DNA from: CALJFL01 sp039964455
Lineage (GTDB): Bacteria > Pseudomonadota > Gammaproteobacteria > Pseudomonadales > Halieaceae
Length of the DNA: 64,000 bases
NCBI GenBank assembly: GCA_039964455.1
Contig: JBDVXK010000025.1
Location: 124,001-188,000 of the forward strand
Reading direction: 5' to 3'
Shown here piece by piece: positions 43,960 through 53,517 of this stretch. The notes under the pieces are model-generated. The model did not search any database. It had not been told where the DNA came from and worked only from the letters and a program-made list of their open reading frames with translations. The position numbers and the translations under genes were made by a program. Positions within the stretch are counted from its first letter, which is position 1, and every line of letters begins with the position of its first letter.

Positions 43960-44685
43960 ATGGAATCTCTAGCAACCACTGTCTTCACCTATTACAACTG
44001 GCAGGCTTCCCTAATGGCATTGGCCGCGATCATCCTGGTCACCAAGCTTGGCAAGTTCCTGGCCTTCAAAGTTCCTGCCCTCGCACGCACGAAACAGCTG
44101 AATCGAGACGAGGACAAAGTAAAGCTTAAAAAAGACAAATACCCGCCTATGATCAAGGCCAGCCAAAAGGTGGGGCTTTATTGCAACATCGCTTTTTTTC
44201 TTTTGATATTGCCTTTTTGCATCACGCTGGACGCGCAGTCGGTTTGGCTAGTACCACTACATGTATTGGTCATCCTGATGGTCTACGACTTCTTTTATTA
44301 CCTTATGCACCGCTTTTGGTTTCACGGCGATGGCGCCATGCGGCAAGTGCATGCGATACACCACCAGGCCCGCAAACCAACCTACATCGACGCCCACTAT
44401 GTGCATCCAACGGAAACCTTTCTTGGTTTGGCACTGTTTTTCACGACCATAATCGGCATGTCTCTATTACTGGGGCCGTTGAATATTGTAACTGTGGTCT
44501 TGCTGTATACGCTGTATGTTCAGCTCAATACCATCAATCATACACATGTCGACCTGCCCTATTTCCCCTTCAAAACCTTGAGCTGGATCACCGCCAAGCA
44601 TCATCGCCATCATGAAAATATGCAAATGGGCAACTATGCATCGATCAGCATGATTTACGACAAACTATTCGGCACATTCGAATAA
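43960..44685 (+). CDS. Sterol desaturase/fatty acid hydroxylase family membrane protein
   Basis: 241-residue di-iron membrane oxygenase with several hydrophobic helices and the histidine clusters HRFWFH, HAIHH, NHTHVD and AKHHRHHENMQMGNYAS, the eight-histidine pattern of the family. It hydroxylates or desaturates a lipid or isoprenoid chain at the membrane. It follows the tandem MarR gene by 5 bp and precedes the CMD-family gene by 17 bp, so it is probably in one operon under that promoter. Substrate unknown. Confidence 0.88.
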   Translation: MESLATTVFTYYNWQASLMALAAIILVTKLGKFLAFKVPALARTKQLNRDEDKVKLKKDKYPPMIKASQKVGLYCNIAFFLLILPFCITLDAQSVWLVPLHVLVILMVYDFFYYLMHRFWFHGDGAMRQVHAIHHQARKPTYIDAHYVHPTETFLGLALFFTTIIGMSLLLGPLNIVTVVLLYTLYVQLNTINHTHVDLPYFPFKTLSWITAKHHRHHENMQMGNYASISMIYDKLFGTFE

Positions 44686-44702
44686 ACAACCGGAGTTAGA
44701 AC

Positions 44703-45086
44703 ATGGATGACAAAGAACGACGGGCGCTGGGTGAAGAAATGATTGCAGATGTCTATGCCGGCGATGTTGTAGTTCCGCCGGAGGGATATGCCTTCACCGA
44801 CATCATGCTAAAGCAATTGTTCGCCGAAGTGTGGACTCGAGACACGCTGTCAATGCGAGACAAACGAATTTTGTTACTGGGCATCATCGCTGAAAAAGGC
44901 GAGCCTATGACATTCAAAATACAGGTAAAAGCGTCGCTCAAGCGCGGTGAAATGAATTCCGATGAGGCACGTGAACTACTACTGTTCATCGCCCAATATG
45001 CAGGCTACCCGCGTGCGGCCTCCATGCTCGCACCACTGGAGGAAGCCATAGGCGAATTCGAAAAAGAAAGCGCTACCGACAGCTGA
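44703..45086 (+). CDS. Carboxymuconolactone decarboxylase (CMD) family protein
   Basis: 127-residue all-helical protein. LKQLFAEVWTRDTLSMRDKRILLLGIIAEKG and the C-terminal ARELLLFIAQYAGYPRAASM match the CMD fold. It has no cysteine, so it is not an AhpD-type peroxidase; it is closer to the decarboxylase branch or to an uncharacterised subgroup. Located in the MarR-hydroxylase-CMD gene string. True activity unknown. Confidence 0.82.
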   Translation: MDDKERRALGEEMIADVYAGDVVVPPEGYAFTDIMLKQLFAEVWTRDTLSMRDKRILLLGIIAEKGEPMTFKIQVKASLKRGEMNSDEARELLLFIAQYAGYPRAASMLAPLEEAIGEFEKESATDS

Positions 45087-45142
45087 GCTCAACCCTGGCG
45101 CTGCAATAGCAACTATGAAGCCTTCTATGCCATCATATCGGC

Positions 45143-46081
45143 ATGACAGAAACTAACCATCAAATCGACGGTGAGGAAAGCGCTCGCCTTCTCAAACTTG
45201 CGACTTACGCATCGGTTACGACAGCTATAATTCTCATCGTGGCCAAGCTTGCGGCTTACATCGTCACCAACTCGGTCAGTGTTCTGGCCTCCTTAATCGA
45301 CTCTTTACTGGATGCAGCGGCATCCATCATCAATCTCTTCGCTGTTCGTTATGCGCTGGAGCCACCCGATAACGAGCACCGTTTCGGCCATGGTAAGGCA
45401 GAGTCCATTGCCGGGCTTGCACAGTCCATGTTTATAGCAGGTTCGGGCGTTTTTCTGATTATCGAATCCATTGAGCGCCTGGCCAAACCAGCTCCCATTA
45501 ACGAATTAGGCCTTGGACTGGCGGTAATGGTGTTTGCTATCGCCGCGACCCTGGTGCTACTGGCAATTCAGCACTACGTCATACGTCGCACGCAGTCTGT
45601 GGCGATCAAGGCCGACTCGCTGCATTACAAAACGGACCTTTTAACCAATACAGCAATCATTCTGGCCCTGGTTCTGTCGCAACTGGGCTGGTACGGGATG
45701 GACCCCCTGTTCGCACTCGGTGTCGCAATTTACATACTTTATAGCGCGTGGAAAATTGCCCGGGAAGCATTTAACGATTTGCTGGACCGTGAGCTACCCG
45801 AGGAAAAACGGCAGGAGATAATCCGTATTGCTACCGATCATCCCCAGGTAATGGGTGCACATGATCTACGTACCCGCGTTTCGGGGCGTACGGTATACAT
45901 TCAGCTCCATCTGGAACTCGATGATCAAATGCGTCTGCTGGAATCTCACCGCATAGCCGACAACAGGGAAGCTGCACTACGTAAAGCAATCCCGGGCGCC
46001 GATATTGTGATTCACCAGGACCCAGCTGGCATTGTCGAGCGCAGGATCGATGACACCATCGAAACGACCGATACAAACTAG
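45143..46081 (+). CDS. fieF: Cation diffusion facilitator FieF-like transporter
   Basis: 312-residue CDF transporter with six helices: LASLIDSLLDAAASIINLFAVRYA (helix 2 with the D-x3-D metal site), EHRFGHGKAESIAGLAQSMFI, and the helix 5 site HYKTDLLTNTAI. A cytoplasmic C-terminal domain (about 215-300, including HDLRTRVSGRTVYIQLHLELDD) follows. It exports Fe2+ or Zn2+ in exchange for protons. It starts 56 bp after the CMD gene. Confidence 0.93.
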   Translation: MTETNHQIDGEESARLLKLATYASVTTAIILIVAKLAAYIVTNSVSVLASLIDSLLDAAASIINLFAVRYALEPPDNEHRFGHGKAESIAGLAQSMFIAGSGVFLIIESIERLAKPAPINELGLGLAVMVFAIAATLVLLAIQHYVIRRTQSVAIKADSLHYKTDLLTNTAIILALVLSQLGWYGMDPLFALGVAIYILYSAWKIAREAFNDLLDRELPEEKRQEIIRIATDHPQVMGAHDLRTRVSGRTVYIQLHLELDDQMRLLESHRIADNREAALRKAIPGADIVIHQDPAGIVERRIDDTIETTDTN

Positions 46082-46105
46082 ATCGCGATCATAGAGGACC
46101 TTTTT

Positions 46106-46504
46106 GTGGCTATCACAGTGGAAGATCGTTTGGCTTTACACGAATTGACCGGCCGCTATGGCGACGCGATAGATGATCGCAACTGGGAGGCGCTGGATGA
46201 CATCTTCACGCCTGACGCCGTATATGAGGTGGTTGACCTGGTGGTTATGAACGGTCTCGCTGATATCAAGCGCTATATGGACCAGGAAGGAAGGCATCCC
46301 CTGGCCCACCTGATCACCAATGTGCACATCATCGAAAGCGATGAAGGGGTGGAACTACGCAGCCGAGGAATTTTCCCAATAGCGGGTAAAAAAGGCGCGC
46401 CAGGACACCGGGTCTTTTATGGCTCTTACTACGATAAGGTCATTAAGACTGAGAGCGGATGGCGCGTTAGCAATAGAGTATTTTCCACCTTGCGCAGGAA
46501 CTGA
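46106..46504 (+). CDS. SnoaL/NTF2-like domain protein
   Basis: 132-residue alpha+beta barrel. EDRLALHELTGRYGDAIDDRNWEALDDIFTPDAVYEV is the standard opening of SnoaL_4 proteins, which include aldol-condensing and hydroxylating enzymes of aromatic routes as well as binding proteins. GTG start with GAGGA 8 nt upstream. It is 24 bp after fieF. Function not assignable. Confidence 0.8.
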   Translation: MAITVEDRLALHELTGRYGDAIDDRNWEALDDIFTPDAVYEVVDLVVMNGLADIKRYMDQEGRHPLAHLITNVHIIESDEGVELRSRGIFPIAGKKGAPGHRVFYGSYYDKVIKTESGWRVSNRVFSTLRRN

Positions 46505-46548
46505 CCTGCAGAGTCGCTGCTGCAAGCTATCCCTCTTTCCAGCTGGGG

Positions 46549-48381
46549 CTACAACATCTCAATCAAACACGAATCGCACAGTACCGTTGCCCGCGGCTGT
46601 GATACACCCTCGAAAATGGCGAATAGTGCAGCCACCCTCGCCCCAAACTGTCCCTCTGTGTAATTTGAAAACAACCCCGCCTCCACGGACAACTCCCGCA
46701 ACACGGCCATGAGCGGGGACGTCTTTTTGACGACGTAGTGTGTGCGGAAGTCTGTCAGACCAGCCTGCCCCGCAGCGAAATCAATAGCATCTTCCATCGT
46801 TCCCAGTTCATCTATGAGGCCAAGCTCCAACGCCTTGGGCGCCAACCAGACCCTGCCGCCGGCAATAGAGCGAATATATTCCGGGTCTCTATCGCGGCTG
46901 GCCGCCACCTTATTGATGAACGTTTGGTAGGCGCTCCCCGCCCAGCGAGCAAAAATAGCGTCGAGCTTCTCGTCAACTGATAGTGCAGGCCCCCAACCAG
47001 CGTGCTCACTGGTTGTTACACCATCAAAATTGACGCCGATGTAGTCGAACACGTTTTCCAGAGTGGGAAAGGCGATAGCGACTCCGATAGACCCTGTTAT
47101 GGTCGTTGGTTCTGCAAAAATAGTGTCTGCTGGTGTACTAACCCACACACCACCGGATGCCGCCACATCACCCATCGAGACTACAACAGGGATGTCCTTC
47201 AATTTGGCGGCCGCTAATTCATCGCGAATCAGATCGCTGGCGATCACGGAGCCACCCGGACTGTTTACCCGCAAAACTATTGCTCGTGTAGATTTATCCT
47301 CATGCGCTTTGCGTATAAGCGGTGCAATATCATCTGATCCTGCAACACCGGGGCCCATTTTTCCCTGACGAATACCACCTTCCACAAACACCACGGCGAC
47401 AGCATCTTCCGACTCGCTGTCCTCTGGCTCCATCTGCTGCTGATACGCTTGCCAGGCGATATGCGGGTAGGTCTCGCGATCTGCCTTCTCGTCCTCTGAC
47501 TTGCCGAATCGCTCAATCATCAGAGCGCGCAGCTCTGGAAAAGTCAGGGTACCGCTGATCAAACCAATCTCTTGCGCATGTGCAAGCCCGTCATACGCCC
47601 CCTCGTCCAACATCGGCACACTGAAGTTATCTGCCATATGCTGTATTTGCTCGGGCTCTATCTCTCGACCCTCTGCCATTCTCTGCTTCAACGCCGACCA
47701 GATGGGCCCGTACAGCTCCTCGCGTTGCAACTTGTCGGCATCCGACATATCCGAGCGAGTCATTCCTTCTACCGCTGACTTGTAATCGCCCTGGCTGTAA
47801 TTGTGAATCGTAATATTGAGTTTGTCGGTCAACTCGCGGGTATAGTCCCTGTAGCCGCCTATGCCATTGATGGCTACTGCGCCCGAAGGATGAACATATA
47901 TCTCATCGGCCTGGGCTGCGACAAGATAAGCGCTGGTGTTCAACACTTCGCTGTATGCGATAACCGGTTTGCCCGTTTCTCCCAGCGCGGACAACTCTTC
48001 AGCAATTGCGAGCGCGGTACTGGGACCCGCGAAACTGGCATCGCTAAAGTCTAGAAGAACACCGGCCAACGCCTGATCCGCTGCCGCGGCGCGAATGAGC
48101 CTGATCAAATCACGCGACTGAATCTGTTTTTCAGCGGGCATCGCAAAGGGAAAGTCGAAATCAGTGGGGAATACTTCCTGATCCTGAATAATACCCTCAG
48201 GGTTTAGAATAAGTATCTTGCCAGCGGGGTCGACAGCCGTTGGCCGCTTCGAGAGTAGATAAATCGCGCCGCCCACGACATAAACCAGCAGCAGTAGCGT
48301 AAATATATTTACCGTCCAAACGCGTACTGCTGTGAGTACATCCCCCAACTTTCCAAAAAAACTCTTCAAGTTTCTCTCCAA
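46549..48381 (-). CDS. sppA: Signal peptide peptidase SppA (67K type)
   Basis: 610-residue inner-membrane serine protease with an N-terminal anchor (residues 20-44) and two tandem S49 domains. The catalytic Lys is in GDYKSAVEGM and the catalytic Ser in MGDVAASGGVWVST, the SppA dyad in separate halves. It degrades cleaved signal peptides on the periplasmic side. Length matches E. coli SppA (618). Confidence 0.93.
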   Translation of the reverse strand: MERNLKSFFGKLGDVLTAVRVWTVNIFTLLLLVYVVGGAIYLLSKRPTAVDPAGKILILNPEGIIQDQEVFPTDFDFPFAMPAEKQIQSRDLIRLIRAAAADQALAGVLLDFSDASFAGPSTALAIAEELSALGETGKPVIAYSEVLNTSAYLVAAQADEIYVHPSGAVAINGIGGYRDYTRELTDKLNITIHNYSQGDYKSAVEGMTRSDMSDADKLQREELYGPIWSALKQRMAEGREIEPEQIQHMADNFSVPMLDEGAYDGLAHAQEIGLISGTLTFPELRALMIERFGKSEDEKADRETYPHIAWQAYQQQMEPEDSESEDAVAVVFVEGGIRQGKMGPGVAGSDDIAPLIRKAHEDKSTRAIVLRVNSPGGSVIASDLIRDELAAAKLKDIPVVVSMGDVAASGGVWVSTPADTIFAEPTTITGSIGVAIAFPTLENVFDYIGVNFDGVTTSEHAGWGPALSVDEKLDAIFARWAGSAYQTFINKVAASRDRDPEYIRSIAGGRVWLAPKALELGLIDELGTMEDAIDFAAGQAGLTDFRTHYVVKKTSPLMAVLRELSVEAGLFSNYTEGQFGARVAALFAIFEGVSQPRATVLCDSCLIEML

Positions 48382-48486
48382 ATTTTCTACGCAACATCGC
48401 CAGTATACCGTTAAACAAGCACGGCAACGCTGACGGTCATCGCGCAGTTAGCACGGCCTGCCGCATATTTTTGCTGATTCACCTGA

Positions 48487-49830
48487 TCAATCAAGAACCT
48501 GATACTGGCGCTGCACACCCGTCATCGAAAGTGGTTGGCCACCAGAAAATCGCGGCCGAAAATGAGTATCACGCAACATGCGCTTCAAGCGCTGAGTGGG
48601 CCATCCCTGCCCTTCTTCCGGCGACAGGATCTCCACATTGCGCACATTGCCCTTCTCATCGACATCGTAGCGAACAGTGAACACCGGGTGTTGCTCTGTC
48701 GAAAGTCCGGCCGAGCTTCGCCACAAGGCACGCTCATCAGGCAGCTCCATGGGCTCCGACAACCAGTCGTCCAGCAACGCCCCATCCTCGGTCTGCAGCA
48801 AGCTTTCTACTACCGTGTATGCCTCATTAGCCTGACGCAAAGATCCGTTCCACTGATTCCAATCGCCTAATTCAAGATAGAGCCCGGCCCGCTCAATGGC
48901 AGGCGCCTTCTCATTACGATCAATCAAGTCCTGTAACAATCGGCGCCCTATTTTCACACCCGACTGCTGAATGACGGTCACCCGGTCACGCACATAGCCT
49001 TCCGAACGCGCCTCTGCGCCACTCATTGCGCCTGAGGGAAGACCCACCGCCAGGTATTCCTCCATATCCTCACCCAGGATCAGATAAAGATTTGCCATCT
49101 GGCTCATCACAATTTTTTCGTACCAGTTAACATCCACCGATGGCTGGGCCGCCATTTCCTCTATAATCCGCGCGTTCCGTAAGTAGGCTTGCACAGATCG
49201 CGCCCTGGCCTCAGTTGAACTCTCCATGCCTATACCGAATGCCTCACGCTGCCAATCCATATATTCCAGGGTTGCTGCTATCGAAGACTCCGTATAGGGG
49301 GGATGTCCATTGCCATGAACATTGAAGTAATAGTGGTAGGCGTCATCCAGGGCATCGCCGTCTCCTTCGATTCGATAGACGGTCATCAGGTCTTTCAACA
49401 AGGGAAGCTGACGCTCGCTCCTAAGGCCATCGTTAACCCGAATCACGTGCAGGGCTCTGCGATAAGCCTCGATGGCGTCCTTATAATCACCGCGCTGTTT
49501 ATAAATTTGCGCGACGCCAATCAGGGGATCCGCCAGTCCACTGGCGTAAGGGCCATCTCTTAGCGCCAGATCCTCCAACTGCTCCTCATAGGGCCCAGGG
49601 TCACCGGCCTCGATATCCAACGCAGGTATATTGGCTGCAGGCTGCACATCGGCCAGTTGCTCTGCCCGAATGTACTCTTTGCCAAATAGGGAAGGAAGAT
49701 GTGCGTCTGCGACTGGAACTCTGGCTGTAACTAGCAGCAAGGCGCTGACCAAGCCTATGTCTGAAAGCCTGTAGCTGGCTACAGGCACAGCGACTCGCCG
49801 ACTCCACGCCCTGACAGACTGCGGAAGCAC
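48487..49830 (-). CDS. Exported protein with TPR-like helices and TonB-like C-terminal domain
   Basis: About 447 residues. A hydrophobic leader (YRLSDIGLVSALLLVTARVPVADA) is followed by a helical region with TPR-like sequence (IGVAQIYKQRGDYKDAIEAYRRALHVIR). The C-terminal FTVRYDVDEKGNVRNVEILSPEEGQGW...LKRMLRDTHFRPRFSGG matches the TonB C-terminal fold found in envelope energy-transfer proteins. GTG at 49830 is one choice; the frame extends to 49905 in the upstream gene. It directly follows the FMO gene, so possibly in the same unit. Function unknown. Confidence 0.68.
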   Translation of the reverse strand: MLPQSVRAWSRRVAVPVASYRLSDIGLVSALLLVTARVPVADAHLPSLFGKEYIRAEQLADVQPAANIPALDIEAGDPGPYEEQLEDLALRDGPYASGLADPLIGVAQIYKQRGDYKDAIEAYRRALHVIRVNDGLRSERQLPLLKDLMTVYRIEGDGDALDDAYHYYFNVHGNGHPPYTESSIAATLEYMDWQREAFGIGMESSTEARARSVQAYLRNARIIEEMAAQPSVDVNWYEKIVMSQMANLYLILGEDMEEYLAVGLPSGAMSGAEARSEGYVRDRVTVIQQSGVKIGRRLLQDLIDRNEKAPAIERAGLYLELGDWNQWNGSLRQANEAYTVVESLLQTEDGALLDDWLSEPMELPDERALWRSSAGLSTEQHPVFTVRYDVDEKGNVRNVEILSPEEGQGWPTQRLKRMLRDTHFRPRFSGGQPLSMTGVQRQYQVLD

Positions 49831-49843
49831 ATCAGCGGCGTGC

Positions 49844-51343
49844 TTACGCTGCCGCGCTGACGGCTCCACTGACGGCCGTTTTTGCCCGTTCATACTGCAG
49901 CACACCGTCTTCGAGCGTACCCGTCAGGAAAAATTTCTTTTCCTGCAGGTAGATCTGTGGATTCGTCCAAGGCTCGCGGTCACCCTGCTTGGGGTACTGC
50001 CCCAACCCCCTCTGCATATAACCGGAGGGAAAGCCCTCTATCCAGAGACGAGGTTTCATGTCAGCGTCCTCCGGCCTTAGCCTGGGTGTAACCATCTCGG
50101 TTCCAGTGCTGTCCACGTGCTGAATCATTCGGCAGAAAAACTCGGCAATGATGTCGGCACGCAGCGTCCATGACGCGTTAATGTAACCAAAGGTACTGAC
50201 CAGGTTTGGCACGCCGGAGTACATAGCACCGCGATAAGTCCAGGTATCTGCAAAGTTGACAAGCTCTCCGTCAACACTGAAGCGGGCCTTACCGAGCGAA
50301 ATCATACTCAACCCGGTGGCGCTGATAACAATATCTGCCTTGAGCTGCTCTCCCGACTTCAAGGTAATGCCATCCTCGGTAAATTGTTCTATCTCGTCCG
50401 TGACTACCGATGCCTTGTTCGAGCGGATTGCCTCAAAAAGATCATTGTCCGGAACAAGGCACAGCCTTTGATCCCAGGGGTTGTAGCTTGGCGTGAAGTG
50501 CTTGTCGACATCATAGTCAGGACCAAGCTCCTCGCGTACCTGATTGAGCAGTCGCTCCTTCATCTTCTCTGGCTTGGTGCGAGTCATTTTATAAAACCAG
50601 TTCTGCCACATCACATTTTTCCAACGAGTGAAGGCATAAGCCCAATTTTCCGGAAGCACTTTGCGCAGGAAATTGGCAAATTTGTCGCGGGCTGGTCGCG
50701 AGGCAATGTAGGTAGGAGATCGTTGCAGCATGACGATAGATTCAACGGCTTCGGCCATCGCCGGGATGAGCGTCACCGCGGTAGCACCTGAGCCGATCAC
50801 TACGACTTTCTTGCCGGCATAATCAAGATCTTCGGGCCAATGCTGTGGATGTATCAATTTACCAGCGAAGGACTCCTGACCCGGAAAGTCAGGCTGATAG
50901 GGCTCAGCGTAGTCGTAGTAGCCCGAACACATCATCAGGTACTTAGCGCGAAACATCACACTGTCACCCGCCGTTGTTTCAGCTGTTACCTGCCAGCAGG
51001 CATCCTCGGATGACCAGTCAGCCTGCCTTACCTTGTGGCCAAACTTGATATTTGGGACTACACCATACTCGTCTGCAGCTTCCTCTACGTAACGCTTGAT
51101 GGCGGGGCCGTCTGCCAGGCTTTTTCCGCCTCGCCATGGTTTGAACTTGTAACCCAGCGTGTGCATGTCGCTATCCGAGCGGATACCGGGGTAACGAAAG
51201 AGATCCCAGGTCCCTCCTATCGACTCACGAGCTTCGAGAACGGCATAAGATTTGCCCGGGCACTCCCGCTGTAAGTGACAAGCCGCGCCTATACCGGAAA
51301 GGCCCGCGCCCACTATCATCACGTCAAAGTCAACGTCGGTCAT
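49844..51343 (-). CDS. Flavin-containing monooxygenase, Baeyer-Villiger type
   Basis: 499-residue FAD/NADPH monooxygenase: VGAGLSGIGAACHL (FAD motif), GGTWDLFRYPGIRSDSD, the BVMO/FMO fingerprint FAGKLIHPQHW (F-x-G-x3-H-x3-W) and GSGATAVTLIP for NADPH. It inserts an oxygen atom into ketones or oxidises soft nucleophiles. ATG at 51343 is used; the frame opens 18 nt earlier. Monocistronic or followed by the TPR-like gene; divergent from the lipoprotein gene at 51453. Confidence 0.92.
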   Translation of the reverse strand: MTDVDFDVMIVGAGLSGIGAACHLQRECPGKSYAVLEARESIGGTWDLFRYPGIRSDSDMHTLGYKFKPWRGGKSLADGPAIKRYVEEAADEYGVVPNIKFGHKVRQADWSSEDACWQVTAETTAGDSVMFRAKYLMMCSGYYDYAEPYQPDFPGQESFAGKLIHPQHWPEDLDYAGKKVVVIGSGATAVTLIPAMAEAVESIVMLQRSPTYIASRPARDKFANFLRKVLPENWAYAFTRWKNVMWQNWFYKMTRTKPEKMKERLLNQVREELGPDYDVDKHFTPSYNPWDQRLCLVPDNDLFEAIRSNKASVVTDEIEQFTEDGITLKSGEQLKADIVISATGLSMISLGKARFSVDGELVNFADTWTYRGAMYSGVPNLVSTFGYINASWTLRADIIAEFFCRMIQHVDSTGTEMVTPRLRPEDADMKPRLWIEGFPSGYMQRGLGQYPKQGDREPWTNPQIYLQEKKFFLTGTLEDGVLQYERAKTAVSGAVSAAA

Positions 51344-51452
51344 ATGTACTCCCCTTTTCAAGCCAAGTATAGTGCAGACAATCCTGCGAGCCTAACCCAT
51401 ATTGTCTCGCGGTGAATTAACGTCGGAAAGATCCGGGGGCAATCCAGAAACG

Positions 51453-52610
51453 ATGAATCCAGCCAGATTTTGCTTGGCACTGATGCTATCTATCTCACTG
51501 CTTGCCTGTAGCGATTCATCGAACAGACCAAAGTATTCTGCTACTCCACAATACGATTTCTCTCCCGCCGACCAATGGCTAGAGCGTTTTGTGGAGGAAG
51601 AAGATGCATTCGATGGCGCTTCAATCATTGTCGTTAATACCAACACCGGCACACTGCACCGCATGAGCGTTGGCAACCACACCACCGAGGATGTTTTTCT
51701 TCTGGCATCCGTAAGCAAAGTACCCTCTGTCAGCCTGCTGATGGCGCTGGAAAATGACCCCGACCTTGCCTTCGATGTAGATGAGTTTATAGAGGCCTAC
51801 CTGCCCTGGAATGGTGTCTACCCTGAGGTATCCACGGCTCAACTGGTAGGCAATATCTCAGGCATACCTGGCCTATTGGCAGCCAATCGCTACGGTGCCC
51901 ATTTATGCCAATACGCCGCTGCCGGCCAGTTTCCCAACGCTGATCAGCTACAGGACTGCGCGAAGGTTATCTACGAAACTCCGCTGGAGGGTACAACTGC
52001 ACCAGGGATAGCCTTTGATTATGGTGGCAGTCAGTGGCATTTGGCCGGAGCCGTCGCCGAAATAGTGGGCGGAGACTCCTGGAACAACTTGTTTCAGCAA
52101 TACATCGGAGCTCCCTGCGATCTGGAGGTGTTTGAATACGGCAATATGTTTTTCGATACCTCGGCGTGGACAGGCTTTCCTGACAGCTTGAAGGGTCGCT
52201 CAAATCCCAATATCGAAGGCGGCGCCATGTCCAATATCGACGACCTGGGCAAGCTACTAAGAATGCACCTCAACGACGGCCTGTGCGGCTCCAACCGCGT
52301 CATCAGTGCCGAGCAGGCTCAGCGAATGCGGATTGATATTGGCACCGAACTGGGCAGCCGAGAATGGCTTAACAACGGACGGGGCTACGGGCTTGGCTGG
52401 TGGGTACCGCCCTTCGAGGGGAAACAGCCCACCTTCTTTGATGACCCCGGGGCCTTCGGCTCCGTCAGTTGGATTGACCTTGAGCGCGGCTACGGTGCCT
52501 TTGTCGCACTTGCACAGTATGAAAACCTGATCGCCGCCCGTACTGGCCCTGCAAGAATAATTCCAGAACTTATACCCATCATAGAGAACATTTTCGACAA
52601 TCCGGGCTGA
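51453..52610 (+). CDS. Beta-lactamase-fold serine hydrolase lipoprotein
   Basis: 385-residue class C beta-lactamase/esterase-family protein. A lipobox (LSISLLACS, Cys19) predicts an outer- or inner-membrane lipoprotein. The catalytic S86-V-S-K89 lies in LLASVSKVPSV. The usual Y-x-N appears as Y-G-G in FDYGGSQWHLAG. It may cleave an ester or amide or bind peptidoglycan-like ligands. ATG at 51453 begins a good signal peptide; an earlier in-frame start at 51402 adds unlikely residues. Divergent from the FMO gene. Confidence 0.78.
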   Translation: MNPARFCLALMLSISLLACSDSSNRPKYSATPQYDFSPADQWLERFVEEEDAFDGASIIVVNTNTGTLHRMSVGNHTTEDVFLLASVSKVPSVSLLMALENDPDLAFDVDEFIEAYLPWNGVYPEVSTAQLVGNISGIPGLLAANRYGAHLCQYAAAGQFPNADQLQDCAKVIYETPLEGTTAPGIAFDYGGSQWHLAGAVAEIVGGDSWNNLFQQYIGAPCDLEVFEYGNMFFDTSAWTGFPDSLKGRSNPNIEGGAMSNIDDLGKLLRMHLNDGLCGSNRVISAEQAQRMRIDIGTELGSREWLNNGRGYGLGWWVPPFEGKQPTFFDDPGAFGSVSWIDLERGYGAFVALAQYENLIAARTGPARIIPELIPIIENIFDNPG

Positions 52611-52668
52611 GCATTCCCTAACTAAAAACAGCTGCTTGCTCAATGATCCAGCGATGACCGCTATCGCC

Positions 52669-53517
52669 TCAGGCGGTGGCTTCGTCGATCTCTTCAACCG
52701 AAACTGTCATGTGTGTCGGTAATAGAAGCGGTCCATATTGGTTGTAGATTGCCACATCAGCGGCATCGCGCCCGCGAGCCACCACAATGCGGGCGCCCAC
52801 ACTAGCGGGGGCAGCAGGATCAAAGGTGTACCACCTGTCACCTACATAGGCTTCAAACCATGCATGGTTGTCCATGGGATCCAGACCATGCAGATAGCCA
52901 ACGGCAAGTCGCGCCGGTATGCAAAGTGCGCGGCACAAACAAATCGCAAGATGCGCCAGGTCGCGACAAACACCCTCCCCACGCTGATTTACCTCTACAG
53001 CCGACACAGGATAGGTACTACTTAACGGGATATTACTGATATTGGCACTTACCCAGCGGCAAATTGCTGTCACCTGTGCAAAACCCAGAGCTTCGCCGCC
53101 AACAATCTCGATCGCCATATCGCTAAATCGATCCGATTCGCAATACCGACTGGGAAGCAGGTAGACGAGTACTGCATCGGGGAGATCAGGGATATCTATA
53201 AAACCTGCATCCTCGGGCGCCAGCGGATACTGCCTGTCTCTGTTGACCCGTGCCTGCACGATGCTGTCTACGGTAAAGCTCCCCGGCACGGCCAGCAGAC
53301 GCTGACAAAGATTACCGAACGCATCGGTAAACTCTGTCACCTGAGTCACTGGTGTCAGCTCAAATGATTCCAGGGTAATCTGCTGGCCGTCACCGCTTTG
53401 AGGCCGAAGCATAAACACCATGGGAGTGGGCTGACTCACATCAAACGACAACGTGCACCGTGCTTCCAGCCTTTGCTCTGGAAGCCGCTGCACCACAGCC
53501 TCATCGCTGTCAGTCAT
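52669..53517 (-). CDS. Transglutaminase-like cysteine protease family protein
   Basis: 282-residue protein with an N-terminal beta-rich domain (bacterial transglutaminase-associated N region) and the catalytic core NQRGEGVCRDLAHLAICLCRALCIPARLAVGY with the nucleophile Cys, DNHAWFEAYVGDRWYTFDPA with His and Asp. ATG at 53517 overlaps the stop of the upstream globin gene by 8 nt, indicating coupled translation. Substrate unknown; a peptidase or amidase is likely. Confidence 0.85.
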   Translation of the reverse strand: MTDSDEAVVQRLPEQRLEARCTLSFDVSQPTPMVFMLRPQSGDGQQITLESFELTPVTQVTEFTDAFGNLCQRLLAVPGSFTVDSIVQARVNRDRQYPLAPEDAGFIDIPDLPDAVLVYLLPSRYCESDRFSDMAIEIVGGEALGFAQVTAICRWVSANISNIPLSSTYPVSAVEVNQRGEGVCRDLAHLAICLCRALCIPARLAVGYLHGLDPMDNHAWFEAYVGDRWYTFDPAAPASVGARIVVARGRDAADVAIYNQYGPLLLPTHMTVSVEEIDEATA

